Assembly (NCBI GenBank): GCA_051453625.1
Contig: JBOZIK010000001.1
Coordinates: 137,335,627 to 137,368,236 of the forward strand
DNA length: 32,610 bases
Source of the DNA: Welwitschia mirabilis
Taxonomy: Eukaryota > Gnetophyta > Gnetopsida > Welwitschiales
Direction of reading: 5' to 3'
Shown here: positions 32,171 through 32,610 of the stretch, in pieces
Numbering within the stretch: the stretch's first letter is position 1
Layout of the letters: every line of letters begins with the position of its first letter
Program-made: the position numbers and the translations under genes
The notes under the pieces: model-generated
Database searches by the model: none
What the model saw: only the letters and a program-made list of their open reading frames with translations
Told to the model about the DNA's origin: nothing

Positions 32171-32610
32171 TTATAATTGATTTATAAGGTTATTGAGAAA
32201 AAGGTTTTTCAAGAATGAATCATGTATAAGCTCTTGGTTAACATTCTTCTTTTTGTTAAGGTTCTTAAGGGATTCTTCCTCACAAGGTTGTACAAGAAAC
32301 ATTGGTTGAGGTTCAAGGACATATTTAATTTCATTGTTATTTATGTTTCTCATTAATCCATCCTATGTTATGTAGTACTCAAATTTTTCTTCTTCCTTAA
32401 ATCTTTGCTTGCTTATTATGTATTGATAATCAACATCTAAAGTATCTAATCCTACTCCAAAGTATAATCTATGTTCATACAACCATTCACTCTCTAAGTA
32501 ATGTCTAAAATTAAGGTTCTCTTGGATTTCATTATTGGTTTCTTTATGGTTTTCTTTCTCATTTCTAAGGAATAATATCTGGATATAATCACTTATAGTT
32601 TCTCCAATTA
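32171..32610 (-). pseudogene. unrecognised reading frame with one stop, running off the window
   Basis: On the minus strand a single frame stays open from the window edge for about 81 codons. It meets one TAG (plus-strand 32,363-32,365) and then stays open for a further 63 codons to a stop at 32,171. Such an open frame stands out in DNA this AT-rich. Pieces include FRHYLESEWLYEHRLYFGVG, LDTLDVDYQY, FKEEEKFEYY, and after the stop YVLEPQPMFLVQPCEEE. The composition is acidic and aromatic, ending in an Asn/Leu-rich tail. It has no membrane segment or signal peptide. I do not recognise the family. It could be a transposon gag or accessory protein, or an exon of a decayed host gene. Confidence 0.35.

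Overview
This window looks like gene-poor nuclear DNA from a seed plant, probably one with a large, repeat-rich genome. Three things point that way: plant-type L1/LINE and Athila/Tat-like Ty3-gypsy protein remnants, AT-rich sequence with very few CpGs (8 in the first 3 kb by eye), and runs of N typical of a draft scaffold. I found no intact host gene, no tRNA or rRNA gene, no CRISPR array and no bacterial-style operon. Nearly every short open frame is either a shadow or a fragment of a decayed transposon. || Layout. (1) 1-7,200, minus strand: a broken LINE. From right to left it has the end of the endonuclease domain (6,860-7,200), a linker, reverse transcriptase (RT), RT motif C (1,693-1,742) and the RT C-terminal region (1,061-1,440). 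The linker-to-RT-motif-B segment is repeated head to tail about four times with a ~1.13 kb period (1,790-6,855). (2) 7,200-8,050: a fragment resembling the plus-strand LTR at 28.6-28.9 kb, then unassigned sequence. (3) 8,052-13,270 (X1) and 16,956-21,800 (X2): two direct copies of a block that is about 4.25 kb once scaffold artefacts are removed. They flank (4) 13,280-16,955, the minus-strand interior of a Ty3-gypsy element (integrase, RNase H, RT, linker, protease, stub of leader; no gag). (5) 21,800-28,230: a second gypsy interior on the minus strand. It keeps the RT-protease linker, five tandem protease+leader units (~750 bp period) and one gag, but has lost RT, RNase H and integrase. It ends at a tRNA-Asp-like primer-binding site (PBS) and an LTR edge. 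(6) 28,640-30,060: a plus-strand LTR end with an initiator-Met-type PBS and a pyrimidine-rich leader. (7) 30,060-32,170: nothing recognised. (8) 32,171-32,610: an unrecognised minus-strand reading frame with a single stop, running off the window. || How it fits together. No part is a working gene set. X1-interior-X2-interior reads as a tandem or recombined pair of related gypsy elements. The two unrelated tandem arrays (LINE RT and gypsy protease) show that internal transposon segments were amplified locally. Several gaps are bordered by the same sequence on both sides. Collapsing those duplications brings the LINE array back to a regular period and makes X1 and X2 equal in length, so the apparent duplications are probably assembly artefacts. 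I see no convincing new biological system. The best leads are the two internal-fragment arrays, block X with its recurring inverted-arm 16-mer, and the terminal open frame.
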